A DNA stretch of 64,000 nt from Spodoptera frugiperda. Its lineage: Eukaryota > Arthropoda > Insecta > Lepidoptera > Noctuidae. Below the pieces are notes generated by a model. It searched no databases. It had not been told where the DNA came from and saw only the letters and a program-made list of their open reading frames with translations. The number at the start of each line of letters is the position of its first letter. The first letter of the stretch is position 1. Positions 12,697 to 25,293 of this stretch are shown here, piece after piece. The stretch is from NCBI RefSeq assembly GCF_023101765.2, contig NC_064229.1, positions 1,612,001 through 1,676,000 on the forward strand. Reading direction: 5' to 3'. Both the position numbers and the translations under genes were made by a program.

Positions 12697-12968
12697 AAGT
12701 GTAGAAGAGCCATGCTTCGGCACGTATAGGCCGGCTCGACCGGAGTGATATGATTGTATTTCGTTATTTAAATGAGATTATTGCAGGGCTAATTACTCCC
12801 TTTCCCAGTCTTCCCAATCCCCGATTCCCCAACAATTCTTAAATTCCTAACCCCCAAAAGGCCGGCAACGCACTTGTAACGCTTCTGGTGTTTCGGATGT
12901 CCATGGGTGGCGGCGATTGTTTACCATCAGGTGATCCGTCAGCTAGTTTATCGGCTTATATCATAAAA
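12697..12968 (+). repeat. Family A repeat, near full length
   Basis: Head AGAGCCATGCTTCGGCACGT, middle CAATCCCCGATTCCCCAACA, then GCGGCGATTGTTTACCATCA and a TATATCATAAAAC tail. Confidence 0.7.
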
Positions 12969-13526
12969 CAAATAAAAAAAGAAATTTAATTTTGGCTTTC
13001 AAAACCAATATTATAAATAATTCAAAAACTCTATAAATCAGAAAAATACTTACAATCTGAACTCAAATCCTTAAATCTAATAATATCCTAAAGTACTAGT
13101 ATAACAAAGTAAAGTAAACAACATCAATAACTTAACTTAAAGCAAAATGGCCGCCAAAACAGAAACGTTATTCCGCCATCTTTGAAAATGGCGTCAAGGT
13201 CGTTAGGAGAATTTGAAAAAAAGCGACGAATATATCATCGTGGGCTTCCATCAGTATTTGTAAGTGCTAAGTTGCTCCATAGTCACGTAATTTCATTTAC
13301 TGAGATTAAAACTTGGTCGCTGCTTAATCTCCGCCATGATTTATGAGATCGCGGCTAAAAAACGAGCTGACAGCTTATATCTGTTAATTGCAAAGAGATT
13401 GTTTTCTTGTTATTATGTTTTTTATAGTGTTTATTTTTTGTAGGATATCTTTTGTTTGATTGTAAAAGGAACTTGTCTTGTCTGCTTGAGTGCAATGAGC
13501 GTCAATCTGCATTGGAGTGTCGGACT

Positions 13527-13690
13527 AAAATTATAAATGTGAAAATTTGTTTATTTGTACGTCAATCACGCTGAAATTACTTAACGGATGTTGATAAAAT
13601 TTGGTTTAAAGACAGGGTATGAGTTGACTTGAGTGACGGGATCCAGAAGCTGGCAGAAGTCTGTACCGAAAGAATCTTGGTTTAACATAA
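13527..13690 (+). repeat. Family E repeat fragment
   Basis: ACTAAAATTATAAATGTGAA followed by ACGTCAATCACGCTGAAATT, matching the start of other family E copies. No 3' end is recognisable. Confidence 0.4.
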
Positions 13691-14649
13691 TAAATTAAAT
13701 AGGTATTAAAACAAAATATCCTTCAATGGATTGCAAACAGTTGTTGATATAATAAATAACTTGTCTCATCCTTCAACCCCTAAGGTAAGCAAAGCTATCC
13801 AGCTTTCTCCTTTGCTAGTGACAAGGACACACCATCAAGTTTTTCCAAAAACAGAATGAACAACCGCAAACAACTTAGAATGGCCCTCACAACCGACTGC
13901 TATTGGTATATAACTGACCGGAGTCCGGACCAATTAGCAGTTAGCACGTAACAATACATGTTGCAGCGATACTGTTATTATTATAAATATGTCTCGCTGT
14001 CTCTTTGGTCCAGGGGATTGGTAGTGGATTTTGAAATAAGGGGACTTGAGTTTGCTTGTGTAGAAAAGAAAATGTTATGGGGGATAGATCCTTCATAAAT
14101 AGATAGATAATTCCCATTATTCCCGTCCCCGTAGCAATTTAGGAAAATCCTCTTGTGATGTGGTGTACTGTACACTTCTCAAGGAGTATATGCCAAGTTT
14201 CAGCTTCCTAGGTCCAGTAGTTTTGGCTAACCGTCAGTCAATTACTCAGTCACGGAACTGCAAATAGATAAACAGTCCACTCTACTGAAATATGGGCCAA
14301 TGGGCCTCCTCTACAAAAGAGGGGTTTGACAATCCTCGCTTAGTGGTCGGGATGGAGAGTAAAAAATTCAACTTTATAAGGTAGCTAAATGACTCTAGAC
14401 AAATGATCTTCTTTAATTGTGAAATTATAGGTCTAAGATTATTTTGTGACAGTGTTAAATGAGGGATCAGTAATGAAAGTAAATTGCTTAGGTATTACGT
14501 TTTTATGCTAATTAAAATGACTAAGTATGATGCTCTAGTTTTATAGAGCTTCACTTAAACAGTAAAAACTCGGATATAATTTTTCCGTTTAAACAATTTA
14601 TTATTAGGTAGTGTAAAGTAGTACTGCTGAGCTATTTTCGGTTTTTCAA

Positions 14650-14850
14650 AAAGAAATTCAGTAGCAATAGCATGGAGTGTGGAATTGTGCCCAGTATATG
14701 GCAATAGGTTCACCGCCTATTACATGAGACTAATAATACAAATGATGAAAAGTGGGTGTACATTGTATAGCGGCATTACGTGCCGTAACGTGCACCTCTG
14801 CCTACCCCTTCGGGGATAAAAGGCGTGACGTTGCATATTTTAATGTACTG
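14650..14850 (+). repeat. Family C SINE, 5'-truncated
   Basis: Body phrases GCCCAGTATATGGCAATAGG, TGCACCTCTGCCTACCCCTT and GATAAAAGGCGTGACG match the copies at 36,316 (plus) and 59,867 and 35,513 (minus). The tRNA-like head is missing. Confidence 0.65.
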
Positions 14851-15817
14851 AATTTTTACTTCTACAGTTATATGTATATGGAATAGATAACAAAAAATAA
14901 ATGCCTCTGTCTACCCTACCCTTGAAAAAACTGGACATGGTATTAACGAGGCTTTGTCAAAATATATAAAAGTCTTGTTTATTTACAGCGGCCACATATC
15001 GAGTTTAAGATCGCGGGTTCCCGAAGATCGTCCGTTACAAATATACCAAAGTAAGCCCATCTTATAATCCTGCGATGGGTGTATAAGATACGGGATATAT
15101 CTTAGGATTTGTGGGCCATAAATATTGTGACCATGTTATTACAATTTTGAGGATATTCCTGATTATTTGTTGAACATTTGGATTACGTAAGGAATTTATT
15201 AAAAGATGGATGTATACCGAATGGGGAAACCTTTTAAGATTTCATTTAAACTACATATATATCTGTTATCTTCTTGGCTGACAATACACGAAAAATAAGC
15301 GAAATAAACCTATTAGGTAAGCCAAAAAGTCCGTTTTTCTGTGAAATCTAGCAATGATGTATGAAAAAATATGTCGCTTAGATTAATTAGCATTTCAAGC
15401 GTCGTTATATGTCATACATATGCATAAATGAGATAGAAACCGAACAAGAAAGCCTCTGTTTATGTACCTTATAAAAAATCTTATTTTAAAACCATTCAAA
15501 CAAGAAACTAGTCTAGTTACCTTACCAAGCAGAATGGCCTTGACTACTTACCATAGAGACTCCTAAAGCAAACTGCTTTATTGAGTTCCAGTAACAATCA
15601 AAGTTCAATGTTCCGATGGCGAAGTTCCGACCCGCAGAGATGTCGCGAGAGCCGTTTCCTGTTGCGCTAATGGATGGAGGCAAACTTTGAATACTAGTTG
15701 CAGACTTGCATCTAGAGTACATAGTAGATTGATGAAGATTGTCGCCAGTAAGTTAGTAAGTCGCACGTAATGATACTTTGTTAAGGGATCTAGCACTGAA
15801 TGACTTGACTGCATCAA

Positions 15818-15890
15818 AAGTCAAGTCAAAGTCAAAATCATTTATTTCAAATAGACCAGGAAAGCACTTTTGAACGTCAAAGCAAATATA
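15818..15890 (+). repeat. Lepidopteran CAAAGTCAAAATCATTTATT repeat end
   Basis: Contains AAGTCAAAGTCAAAATCATTT then ATTTCAAATAGACCAGG and AAGCACTTTTGAACGTCAAA, a widespread moth repeat end. Weak relatives begin at 36,546 and 40,808. Confidence 0.5.
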
Positions 15891-16240
15891 ATAATATTAA
15901 TAACGTCTGTCTTTCGGTCAGTCCTCTAGTGAAGCTATTTGCTCGTTCCAATGCTATTGATGCAAAATTAAAATTCATAAAATATAGTGACATTTTACCT
16001 GCGGATATGAATGAGGCCGTCGGTAGAAGGCGCCCTAAACGGACATATAGAGACCAGATTGGCGATATATTAAAGAAGGGCCAAATTAAAAGTGCCCTTA
16101 ACCGACAAGCATATAGGAAAAGAGTGATGACCGTTGATGAAGCGAAAGAAGTTTGTAAGATTCGTAGTAATTGACGTTCCATTGTTTCCGCCTCCATGGA
16201 AGACAGACGTGAGGTTATGTATGTATGTATTTTACCTGCT
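15891..16240 (+). pseudogene. Non-LTR retrotransposon ORF2 C-terminal remnant
   Basis: An open frame at 15,929-16,174 (81 residues) ends in KRTYRDQIGDILKKGQIKS and VMTVDEAKEVCKIRS. This resembles the basic C-terminal tail of reverse-transcriptase polyproteins of moth non-LTR elements. The frame stops just before where a Trp would follow KIRS. The unit ends in GTGAGGTTATGTATGTATGT, a typical 3' tail, shared with 2,865-2,922. All upstream reverse transcriptase is absent, so this is a dead 5'-truncated insertion. The assignment to a clade is uncertain. Confidence 0.5.
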
Positions 16241-16937
16241 CCTGGATGTCGAATGAAAAACCTATTATGGACACCTGCCACACCAAAGGAGTTACAAGTG
16301 CGTCGCCGGGCTTTGGGGAGTGAATCTCTCTTCGGTAACTCTCAACTCAATCACAAGGTGACCAGTTATTTAGCGATGAAAAGTTATTTCTCACTTCTTA
16401 AAGTTCCACAATTTCTTCAGAATTAACTCAAACAATTTATGTCCTAAAAACCACCAAAAAATGTGAGTCTTCCTACACATTAATGGTGTCAGCGGGCCCG
16501 TGGGACCCCGTATAGACGGGCCCTTACATTTTATACGTACGTTATTTGGACCCTCAGAGCCGAATTGTGGCCCTTATGAAAAGATGTCGCCTATGTGGTT
16601 AGAATTCATGCTCCTGTCGAGTTTTTTAACTGCGATCTAATAAGATATTTATTTTCATCAACTCTATTAAACCACAAAACATGGGTTAATTACCTAATAT
16701 TATACTTCTATTTTAGAAACTCTTCATTGTACATTAATACTTTTTTTAAAAACAAAATAATGCTATTAATATTATTATTCCAAAGCGATGTTCATAAGTA
16801 CCTTTTAAAAATTTAATAAGATATTAGAGAAGATAATTATATTGGAACGTGGTAGTGGACTTGAAATGTTGTTTTACTTCGTTAGTACCTCATTGATGTA
16901 CGTTACGAGGTTCTAAGTTCTATCTGAAACCTTATTA

Positions 16938-17224
16938 AGTGTGGGAGAGCCATGCTTCGGCACGAATGAGCCGGTTCGACCGGGTGATACCACGGCCTCA
17001 CAGAAAACCGACGTGAAACAAGGCTTGCGTTGTATTTCGTTAAATGAGTTTGAGCGTGAGGAGACCCAATTACCACCTTTCTAATCTTCACAATCCCTCA
17101 TTATGCAACAACCCTTAGATTCCTAACCACCAATAGGCCGGCAACGCACTTGTAACACCTCTGGTGTTTCGGGTGTCTACCATCAGGTAGTCTGCTGATT
17201 TACGTTTTATTATACCATAAAAAA
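16938..17224 (+). repeat. Family A repeat, full length
   Basis: Head GGGAGAGCCATGCTTCGGCA, then ACCACGGCCTCACAGAAAAC, GTGAAACAAGGCTTGCGTTG and a TATACCATAAAAAA tail. Confidence 0.75.
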
Positions 17225-17908
17225 AGAAATATTATCATTGTCACATTAGGCACCGTTAAATGACCTGTAATCTAAAAACACTACGTCTGCATTACACTTC
17301 GAAAAATCAATGCAAATTCTTGATAACCAAAATAAATGATTCTGATATCTATCGTTAAAAAAATATGAGTGCTCATAAATCCACACTCTACACATTATGC
17401 ATGCATGATTGAATCACTGGCTATCTTTAAAAAAAATAGCCGTTATCATAACATCTATAAAAAGAATAATAGCAGCTATTAATAATACAACTTTATATTA
17501 ACATGTTATCAAAAACTTATATCAAATATGATTTAAAAGAAACATGGCTTAGATTCAATACGCATAATAAATTATTCTGGGTCTAAAATCGAAGGGTATT
17601 TCTATTTTTTTAAGCCCACAGTCCCTAGGTATCGTATTTCAATTTTTTTTCCAAAGTTGTCAACGTCTCTTGGGCCTGTGATGGATAGCTATCGGTGAAC
17701 ATTTAAATATTTGTCAACGAAGACAAATTATTGTAGTCGAACCGTACGACGATCACATGACATTAGTGATGGGAAATGTATCGATATTTATTGGTAGGTA
17801 ATCGATTTTTGAGATGATATATGTAAACTGGTAATTGCTCTTGAATTCTGGAACGGTGTAATTAGAGAAAAGAAGCCTTTTTCGACGGCGGAAAACCATC
17901 AGACCAAC

Positions 17909-18150
17909 ACAGATGGGGCCTAGTAGGGTTGACTCAGATCCGGAGCTACGGACTACCTAGCGGGTTTACCGGGGCTACGACTCGAAAAATAGGAGTAGGA
18001 ACCAAATGGCTTTTTAATGGGGGAAAATCATCCGATGACTTCTTCCGCCTTAGGTGAGGCGGGAGAGAGTGTCTGACTAAAAACCACCTCGTTCCTTCTC
18101 CTGCTTTGACGGAGCCCCGGTAACCTGCTACGTTGTCCGCAGCTCCGGAT
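17909..18150. repeat. Two family B repeats fused tail to tail (palindrome)
   Basis: A plus-strand copy (head GGAGCTACGGACTACCTAGC, 17,909-18,025) is followed at once by a minus-strand copy that ends at GTCCGCAGCTCCGGAT (18,026-18,150). The two heads point outward and the arms can pair over about 90 bases. Most of the 3' half of the first copy is missing at the junction. Confidence 0.65.
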
Positions 18151-19621
18151 AAGTAAAGAAACCTTAAATATGATTTTGTTCAATAAAACAAATGGCTAGT
18201 AAAATACAAACCTACAATGAATGAGTTTGTATTTGTTGATACACAAATAGTCTCAGACTCTCAAACAACACAAAGCCCGGTTTAGACCAAATAGTATTTT
18301 GTCTATCAGCAGATTACTTTAGCAATAAAAGATTTTATGTTGTTATTTAAATACCTTCAGTAATAAAAATATTTTTGTCAGCTTTGCCATTTTGCGGTAT
18401 TTCCAACCACATTTTAGACTTTACTTTTAATCATATTAATTAAAATTCATAGTTTATTTATTTATGAAAACTCCAAATATCATTTTGGTTGAGGTTATAA
18501 AACTTGTATTTGAACAGAAAAGTAATAATTTGCGTTGAGGTTTTTACACTTTTTAGTACTGAAAATGAAAAATATACGGCCAATGAACTCGAGCTTGAAT
18601 ACTTTAGTACTGTAATACTAGCTGTGGAAGCAGTCAAAATATTTCACTGCCAGCTTTAAAGAAATGATTACTAGTGATTCAGAAAGAAATTAGTTGAGAG
18701 GAAATGTAGTCTGTATATTTTATTATGATTACACATTACTTGAAGAAATATTTACATGTACTTCAAAAATACCTGTCAAAGGAATAAAAACTAACTTAAA
18801 ACTAAAAATCCCGGTGGTGTTAACGTTCTCGTCGCCTAGATCATGTGATTTATCACAATTAGTTTTTCTTTGGGGTTTTTTAAACTCGATGGTTTATGCG
18901 AATAAGCCGACGACGACTCAAGCCTTAAAAGGAAATTGGACGCTGTATTAATGAAATACCGCAGCATTAATGTAAAACGGTCATTGAAAATTTCATTGAA
19001 AGATCGCGTATGTTTCAGCAAACCAGCGGCAGCCATCTGCCCGATGTATTGTTCCATAGATAACCTCATACTCTCTACTTTACGATATTATAAAGCTTTC
19101 ACGATTTTTTTAAAAATATCTGCGTTTTATTTAAAATTTAAATCTTGCGTTCTTGTTGGGACACCCTTTATCAGAATACAACAATATCGACATCGACATC
19201 TATTTTACATAATTATCGATAGATTTTCCTATGTCCCATGTCACATCACTAGACAGTAACCCAGCTAGAGCCAATCCATTTGATCTGTTGTTTTCAATAT
19301 GAATGATTACAATTCCGATTGTACTTTATTTGTTTATCCAAAGAATTGTTTATTTTATTGAAAATATTATTTCGTTGTTCTATGCTGAAACCTGAAACGT
19401 TAGCCGTTTTCTATGTGAAAGTTTATTTTATTGTTAACACAGCAAAATTTAATAAATACACTCGATAAACCAGTCGCGAAAGATACTCCAAACGTCGGGA
19501 ATCGCGAGATGATCTCCGGCCACTGTAAACACGGGCCTGTGGACGGTGAGCACGGGTAGCTCACCGCCCGACCAGAATCAGACCCGTGCGTACATCGCGC
19601 CGCGTTCCGCGCGCGTCTCAA

Positions 19622-19815
19622 TGAGCCATCAGACCACCACAGATGGGGCCTAGTAGGGCTGACGTCGACCCGGAGCTGCAGACTACTTAGCAGGTTACCG
19701 AGACTCCGGCTTGAAAACCAGGAGTAGGAAAGGGGTGGTTTTAGTCAGTAAGAGTCTGACACTCCCTCTTACTTCACCCAAGGCGGGAGAAGTCGTTGGA
19801 TGCAGTTCCACCCTA
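19622..19815 (+). repeat. Family B repeat, extended 5' end
   Basis: Starts further upstream than most copies: GAGCCATCAGACCACCACAG, CAGATGGGGCCTAGTAGGGC, then the usual CGGAGCTGCAGACTACTTAG core and CAAGGCGGGAGAAGTCGTTG. The GC-rich stretch before it (19,470-19,620) may belong to the same or a larger element. Confidence 0.65.
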
Positions 19816-20654
19816 AACCGAACGCAAGACCACACGTCGAAATCATCCTTCAACTTTAACACTAATAACAGAAATCTTCTCAAGTGAATTACCCCTCAAT
19901 TACTCCCACCTAACCTTACAAAACTTTCCTGATGGGTATAACCTGGGTGTTTTCAAGGCCCAAGTAAACAGGTTGCTCATGGTCAGACGTGCTCCATCGT
20001 AAATCGTATCATCACTTACCACCAAGCGAGATAGCGGCCAAACGTCGACCCATGAAATATAAAAAAAGTTAAAAAACTACATTATAAAGCTAAACTAACA
20101 AAAAGCAGATCACAGATCCAGTCTCCGCAGCGAGGCATTCAAGTTGATTGTCTAAGTTCCCAACTTGAGTCGGTTAGAAAGAAATTTTGAAGAATAAACC
20201 GTACTAAGTATTATAATTAAGTTCTTGTTCATCAATCACGCGGTCGCCATCTGTCGGAGGCTGGCGGAAACTGGGGGCTTGTGATGTATTTATAGTCTGG
20301 TTGGTTTATTGTAAATGGTGGTTGAAAATTGTCTTTTAATTTTTTGTTGTGAATAAGGTTTTGTTAATTTGTTGTTTATAAGTTTTAGATTGTTGATTTC
20401 TTTGTAAATTCTAGGATTTTATAAATTAGTGTCAGTATTTTATCCTTTTTTTTAGATGTATTTTCAATTTAACTTTACCTACTACTGTTAAACACTACTA
20501 GTGCAATTCAGCTTAGAGCATATAATAAGGACTTATTTTTAAATGTTCATCTTGTTAAGTAGAGTAACATTGACTAATTTTTATTCGTAAACAAATATCC
20601 ATATATTGTATTATAAATTCGTTTAAAAAGTATTTATCGCCGAAATTTGTTTAG

Positions 20655-20735
20655 TAGTAAATTTAGTCTTTTAATATTTACGGCGGACTAAATAGATTTT
20701 TAATTTCCATACCCCGTCATCATAACCTTTACGGG
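20655..20735 (-). repeat. Repeat family F fragment
   Basis: GACTAAATAGATTTTTAATTTC followed by CATACCCCGTCATCATAACC matches the family F end. Confidence 0.5.
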
Positions 20736-21252
20736 GGAAAACTTTATAACAACAACAGCGCCTTTACAACATAATACATAATATTTCAAATGTCTAAACA
20801 TAATGACATTTAACTAAAAAAAACTGCACAAATCACTAGCCCACCTCAAACAAACCACACTATGAATACAGCCCAAACCGAAACCGTTTACCTAGCAAGT
20901 CATGAGCAACTTTTGTCGGCAGATGTATTCATCTAATTGATTATTCTTGGTCTGAAATTCAGGTAACTCCCATGTACAACACTGACTATTCAAGCTCCTA
21001 ACATACGGGTTCTGAAAACCTTTTGTTTAAGCTGAATAAGATGAAGTTTTTACACGTGCAGTGTATATGTTAGGTTAGGTTTTGAACTAAAATAATAATG
21101 GTTTGTGTAAAGGATGTTTTGTTCTTGAGAAGATATGGGTGTATTGTCTAATTTTAGAGCTAGTTCGTTATTTTAATCTTAGTTAGGTATACCACGAGCT
21201 CTATTTGTCTGAGAGTTTCTATTTATCTCAATTTAGGTAATGTTTTAAGTTC

Positions 21253-21475
21253 GTTGTGTGAGTGAGGTTACCGGAGGCACGATTCCCACATTTTCAATCT
21301 TCCCAATCCCCGATTCCCCAACATCTCTTAAATTCCTAGCCCCCAAAAAGCCGGCAACGCACTTGTAACGCCTCTAATGTTTCGGGTGTCCATGGGTGGC
21401 GGCAATTACTTACCATCAGGTGATACGTGATCAAGTGACCCGTCTGCTTGTATACCGGTTTATACCATAAAAAAA
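21253..21475 (+). repeat. Family A repeat, 5'-truncated
   Basis: Starts at GTGTGAGTGAGGTTACCGGA and runs to TATACCATAAAAAAATG. It contains an extra GATACGTGATCAAGTGACCC segment in which part of the CATCAGGTGATCCGT block is repeated. Confidence 0.7.
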
Positions 21476-21907
21476 TGTATGGACATCAAACAATTTATAG
21501 TAGTTTAAATTAAACCTGTTCTAATTACATACCAATAACTAATGCATCCCTTAACAGTTTATACCAGCGTCAGTTGTAACATAGACTTACAATTCTCATA
21601 GACTGCACCCCAGCCACTAAGAGTCTGACACTTGGTTAATACTCCCAAATACTCACATAATACTCCCACTTTATTACTCACTCCCGGCGAAATGAATGAA
21701 CAAATAAAAAATTTAAATAGCTTCATATTTCTTCTGGAAACGAGACGAGAAACGGACGCGGTTTTTTCGAAAATGTGGCTAAGAACTAGATGGATGGTGA
21801 TTGTTTTCGTTAACAAGCAACTACTGATGCTAGATTGTTTAAAGTATAATTGGATTGTTTAATTTGCCAAGATTTCCCACAATGAAAGCAAACGTTGCAC
21901 AGAATCG

Positions 21908-22050
21908 TATAACTAGAAATAAGTCTAACCACCATACCCGAAGTCATTTAATGGTTACTTCACCCAGTCCTTAGTGATTGTTTTCGAAAGGAATAGTTTA
22001 AGTAATCATTAAATGACTCTGAGTACTGCGGTTAGACATATTTCTAGACC
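21908..22050. repeat. Palindromic MITE (family J), copy 1
   Basis: The ends are inverted copies: CTAGAAATAAGTCTAACCAC at the left and GGTTAGACATATTTCTAG at the right. Inside, AAGTCATTTAATGGTTACTT mirrors AAGTAATCATTAAATGACT. A relative lies at 63,718-63,840. Non-coding foldback element. Confidence 0.65.
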
Positions 22051-23398
22051 TTGACAATCCACTACTGGACTACGTAAGCCTCCTCTTATCTTATCTTTTC
22101 TTTTCTCCTTCTCAGAAGAGTTTAAGTTAATCTTTACGCTCTAAAACAGCATTGGAGATCGCAGTTAAATTGGTAGTCCCCTAGTCGGCTCCTTATCACA
22201 CCGGAGCGTTAAGAGGATTAGAGGTCTAATCACCACACGGCAGACACTGATAACAGCTAATAAATAACAGTATATTAAGAAAAACCCATTAACGACTTAT
22301 TTACGTGAAGCACTAAGGAGCACGGCACAAATAACTCACACACAAATCACGTTATTTTTTAATTTTCCCCAAACAAAAGGAATCCATATTTTTGTTTGAC
22401 GCCACCCAACCCTCTCGCCGCCGACGAGGCGATTGTTTCCTTAGAACGCCATAATGATAATTTATTTGGCGCTTTTTAAAAAATTCAAAACAATACGAGT
22501 TTTACGGGCGGCATTCGTCAGAATTATAAAATGGTAAACTTTCGTCGTTCAAGCGAAAGTCGGCCTTATTACGTTTCGTTTAGTTTCAGACGTTTGTATT
22601 ATTTTCGGTTTTTGTAAGAAAATAAATGTCCTCTTATTATAGTGTCGTTTCTTTAGAAAAACGTAGGCTACTAATTATTTTAAGATTTAAAGAAACATTT
22701 CTATTGTCAATGTTAAATACTAGTCTTCCAACCCTTCCAGAATAATTTAAAACTCACCAAAATACCCCTAAAACGCTTGATTGATGAGCCTTAAAGTGAA
22801 AACATTCGGAGAACCGATAGAGCTTCCGGAGATATCAATTTGATTTAAAACTTCTCGAAAATATTTTAACTAAAGACCAGAGTATCGGCACTTTGTCCAG
22901 AATTACCATTTATCTTCTAGAGCCTATAAAAATAAAACAAAATGGCTATGAACGCTGAGATTGACACGAATTTTAAAAGAGCTTGAAACAGCAATTTCGT
23001 TTCTAAAATCGTAGCTATTAAAATACAATTACCTCGGTACATTGCTAAGAAGGTGCTTAAAGAACTCGACTTAAAACGGTTTCAGGGGTCAAGTGCGAAC
23101 TTTTTTTTTAATAAAACAAGAAAATTTGAATAGCCGAACGCCATCTGGCAAAAGCAACTTGTTTAAACTCCCCCCAGCAAGGGAGGGTTAAAACTTGGGA
23201 TTTTTTTCACAAGAAATTATGATCTTATAGGTGAAGTTGTGATATTGTAATGAGAATTGAAATGAGACGGAAAGCCGTAGACGGAGAAAGGAAATGTAAG
23301 TTGGTTTGGTTTGTCCTTGAGCTGAGATTTTCGGAATTATTATTCAAATATTTTGTTTAGATAGATTCAGGACTTGTTTCACAATGTCTGGATAGCCG
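22051..23398. other. No gene seen
   Basis: AT-rich DNA with no convincing exon or recognised repeat. The last ~100 bases may hold the 3' untranslated end of the adjacent retrotransposon. Confidence 0.4.
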
Positions 23399-25270
23399 TT
23401 ATGTATCAGATAACTTTAAATTAAGAACGTAATTTGTATGCACTATCTGCCACATAAGTTTCCCCTTGGTCCTCCACGTAGAACGACAAGCCGCCACCTG
23501 CATCCACTGGCTCCCCGCCACTCTGACGATGTCGTCGGTCCACCTAGTGGGAGGTCTGCCCACGCTGCGTCTTCCGGTCCGCGGTCGCCACTCAGTCACC
23601 TTCCTGGCCCAGCGGCCATCAGTCCTCCGAGCGACGTGGCCTGCCCATTGCCACTTCAGCCTGCATATTTTGAGAGCTATGTCTGTAACTCTTGTTCTTT
23701 GGCGAATTTCCATATTTCGGATTTTGTCGCGCAAAGATACTCCGAGCATAGCTCTCTCCATCGCGCGCTGGGCGACTCTGAGCCTTTCTAAAAGGCCAGC
23801 AGTTAGGGACCATGTCTCGGTACCGTACGTCATCACTGGCAACACACACTGGTTGTACATCCTGGTCTTCAGACACTGCGGGATTTTTGACGAGAAGACT
23901 TCATGCAACTTCCCAAATGCTGCCCATCCGAGTTGGATTCTTCGAGCGACCTCTTTCTCGAAGTTGGACCTACCTAGCTGGATGATCTGACCCAGGTATG
24001 TGTAGTGGTCTACAACTTCGAGTATATCGTTCCCAACGACAACCGGTATAGGTGCAACATGGACATTTGACATGATTTTCGTCTTGTCCATGTTCATTTT
24101 AAGGCCCACCTGTTGGGAAACGGTATTGAGGTCGCTGAGCATGGTGTTCAGCTCTTCCAGCGACTCTGCCATTACGACTATGTCATCGGCGAAACGGAGA
24201 TGAGTGATGTATTCGCCATTAATGTTGATGCCGCGTCCGCTCCAGTCCAAGAGCTTAAAAACGTCCTCCAGTGCGTTCGTGAACAGTTTCGGAGATATAA
24301 CGTCTCCCTGTCTCACGCCCTTCCGCAACTGGATTGGCCTCGTAGTCTCTTCCTGGAGTCGGATGCGCATGGTGGCGTTGTTATACAAACACTTCAAAAC
24401 CTCGATGTATCTATAGTCGATGTGGCACCGCTGGAGAGACTGCAGCACCGCCCAGGTTTCGATTGAATCGAAGGCTTTCTCATAGTCCACAAACGCCAAG
24501 CATAGTGGCAAGTTATACTCCTCGGTCTTCTGTATAATCTGCCGCAGCGTATGAATGTGGTCTATGGTACTGAAACCTTTTCGGAATCCGGCTTGTTCGG
24601 GAGGCTGGAAGTCATCAAGCCTGCGTTCGAGACGGTTCGTGATGACCCTCGAAAACAGCTTATACACATGGCTCAGAAGTGAGATAGGTCTGTAGTTCTT
24701 TAGCAGACAGTTGTCGCCTTTTTTAAAGAACAGAACCACCACACTCCGTTGCCATGCTACCGGCGTGGTTCCCTCGAGTATGACGGAATTGAATAGCTTC
24801 TGGAGGACTAAAAGTATCGGTTTTCCACCCGCTCGCAGAAGTTCCGACGTGATTCCGTCATCGCCCGGCGCCTTGTTGTTTTTAAGCTGTTTGAGAGCCA
24901 TCCTAATCTCGTACAGGCTGATGTCTGGGATATCCTCAGTGTAGTGCCGCGTCAGTTTAGCTCTTGGGTCCCGAGCTGTACCGACGATGGGTTGCCGTGT
25001 TGAGGTGTATAACTGTCCGTAAAACCTCTCGAGCTCTCCGAGGATCTCGGACTTCGACGAGATGACGCTGCCATCCTCGGTCTTCAGCCTCGTCATTTGG
25101 CTTTGCCCAACAGACGAATTCTTTGCGAAGACTTTTGAGCCCTTGTTTCGCTCAATTAAGTCTCTGACTCTTGCGGCGTTATAGGCCCGCAGGTCACGTC
25201 GCATGTATTTCGAGATTCGTCTATTGAGCTTGCCGTATTCAGACATATCGTCTGAAGACTGCAGCCTCAT
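23399..25270 (-). CDS. RTE reverse transcriptase domain (frame-separated)
   Basis: A 623-residue frame with the reverse transcriptase core: motif A FVDYEKAFDSIETW, motif B LRKGVRQGDVISPKLF and motif C LRFADDIVVMAESLEEL with the FADD catalytic pair. The C-terminal region ends in the Trp/Arg-rich tail usual for this group (WAGHVARRTDGRWARKV). The Met used as start is internal. The same frame is open upstream to about 25,330 and continues the endonuclease sequence in the neighbouring phase. The product would copy element RNA at a nicked chromosomal target. Because of the frameshift, this copy probably does not make a joined protein. Confidence 0.85.
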   Translation of the reverse strand: MRLQSSDDMSEYGKLNRRISKYMRRDLRAYNAARVRDLIERNKGSKVFAKNSSVGQSQMTRLKTEDGSVISSKSEILGELERFYGQLYTSTRQPIVGTARDPRAKLTRHYTEDIPDISLYEIRMALKQLKNNKAPGDDGITSELLRAGGKPILLVLQKLFNSVILEGTTPVAWQRSVVVLFFKKGDNCLLKNYRPISLLSHVYKLFSRVITNRLERRLDDFQPPEQAGFRKGFSTIDHIHTLRQIIQKTEEYNLPLCLAFVDYEKAFDSIETWAVLQSLQRCHIDYRYIEVLKCLYNNATMRIRLQEETTRPIQLRKGVRQGDVISPKLFTNALEDVFKLLDWSGRGININGEYITHLRFADDIVVMAESLEELNTMLSDLNTVSQQVGLKMNMDKTKIMSNVHVAPIPVVVGNDILEVVDHYTYLGQIIQLGRSNFEKEVARRIQLGWAAFGKLHEVFSSKIPQCLKTRMYNQCVLPVMTYGTETWSLTAGLLERLRVAQRAMERAMLGVSLRDKIRNMEIRQRTRVTDIALKICRLKWQWAGHVARRTDGRWARKVTEWRPRTGRRSVGRPPTRWTDDIVRVAGSQWMQVAACRSTWRTKGKLMWQIVHTNYVLNLKLSDT

Positions 25271-25293
25271 CTCGCTACGATCCTTAAGAAGTT

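Noticed and set aside
18936..19259. 107-residue plus-strand frame
   Set aside because: No domain, no splice context and no codon pattern typical of the real genes here; overlaps an equally long antisense frame.
23438..23990. Plus-strand frames of 117 and 174 residues
   Set aside because: They are antisense shadows of the RTE reverse transcriptase, caused by its higher GC content.
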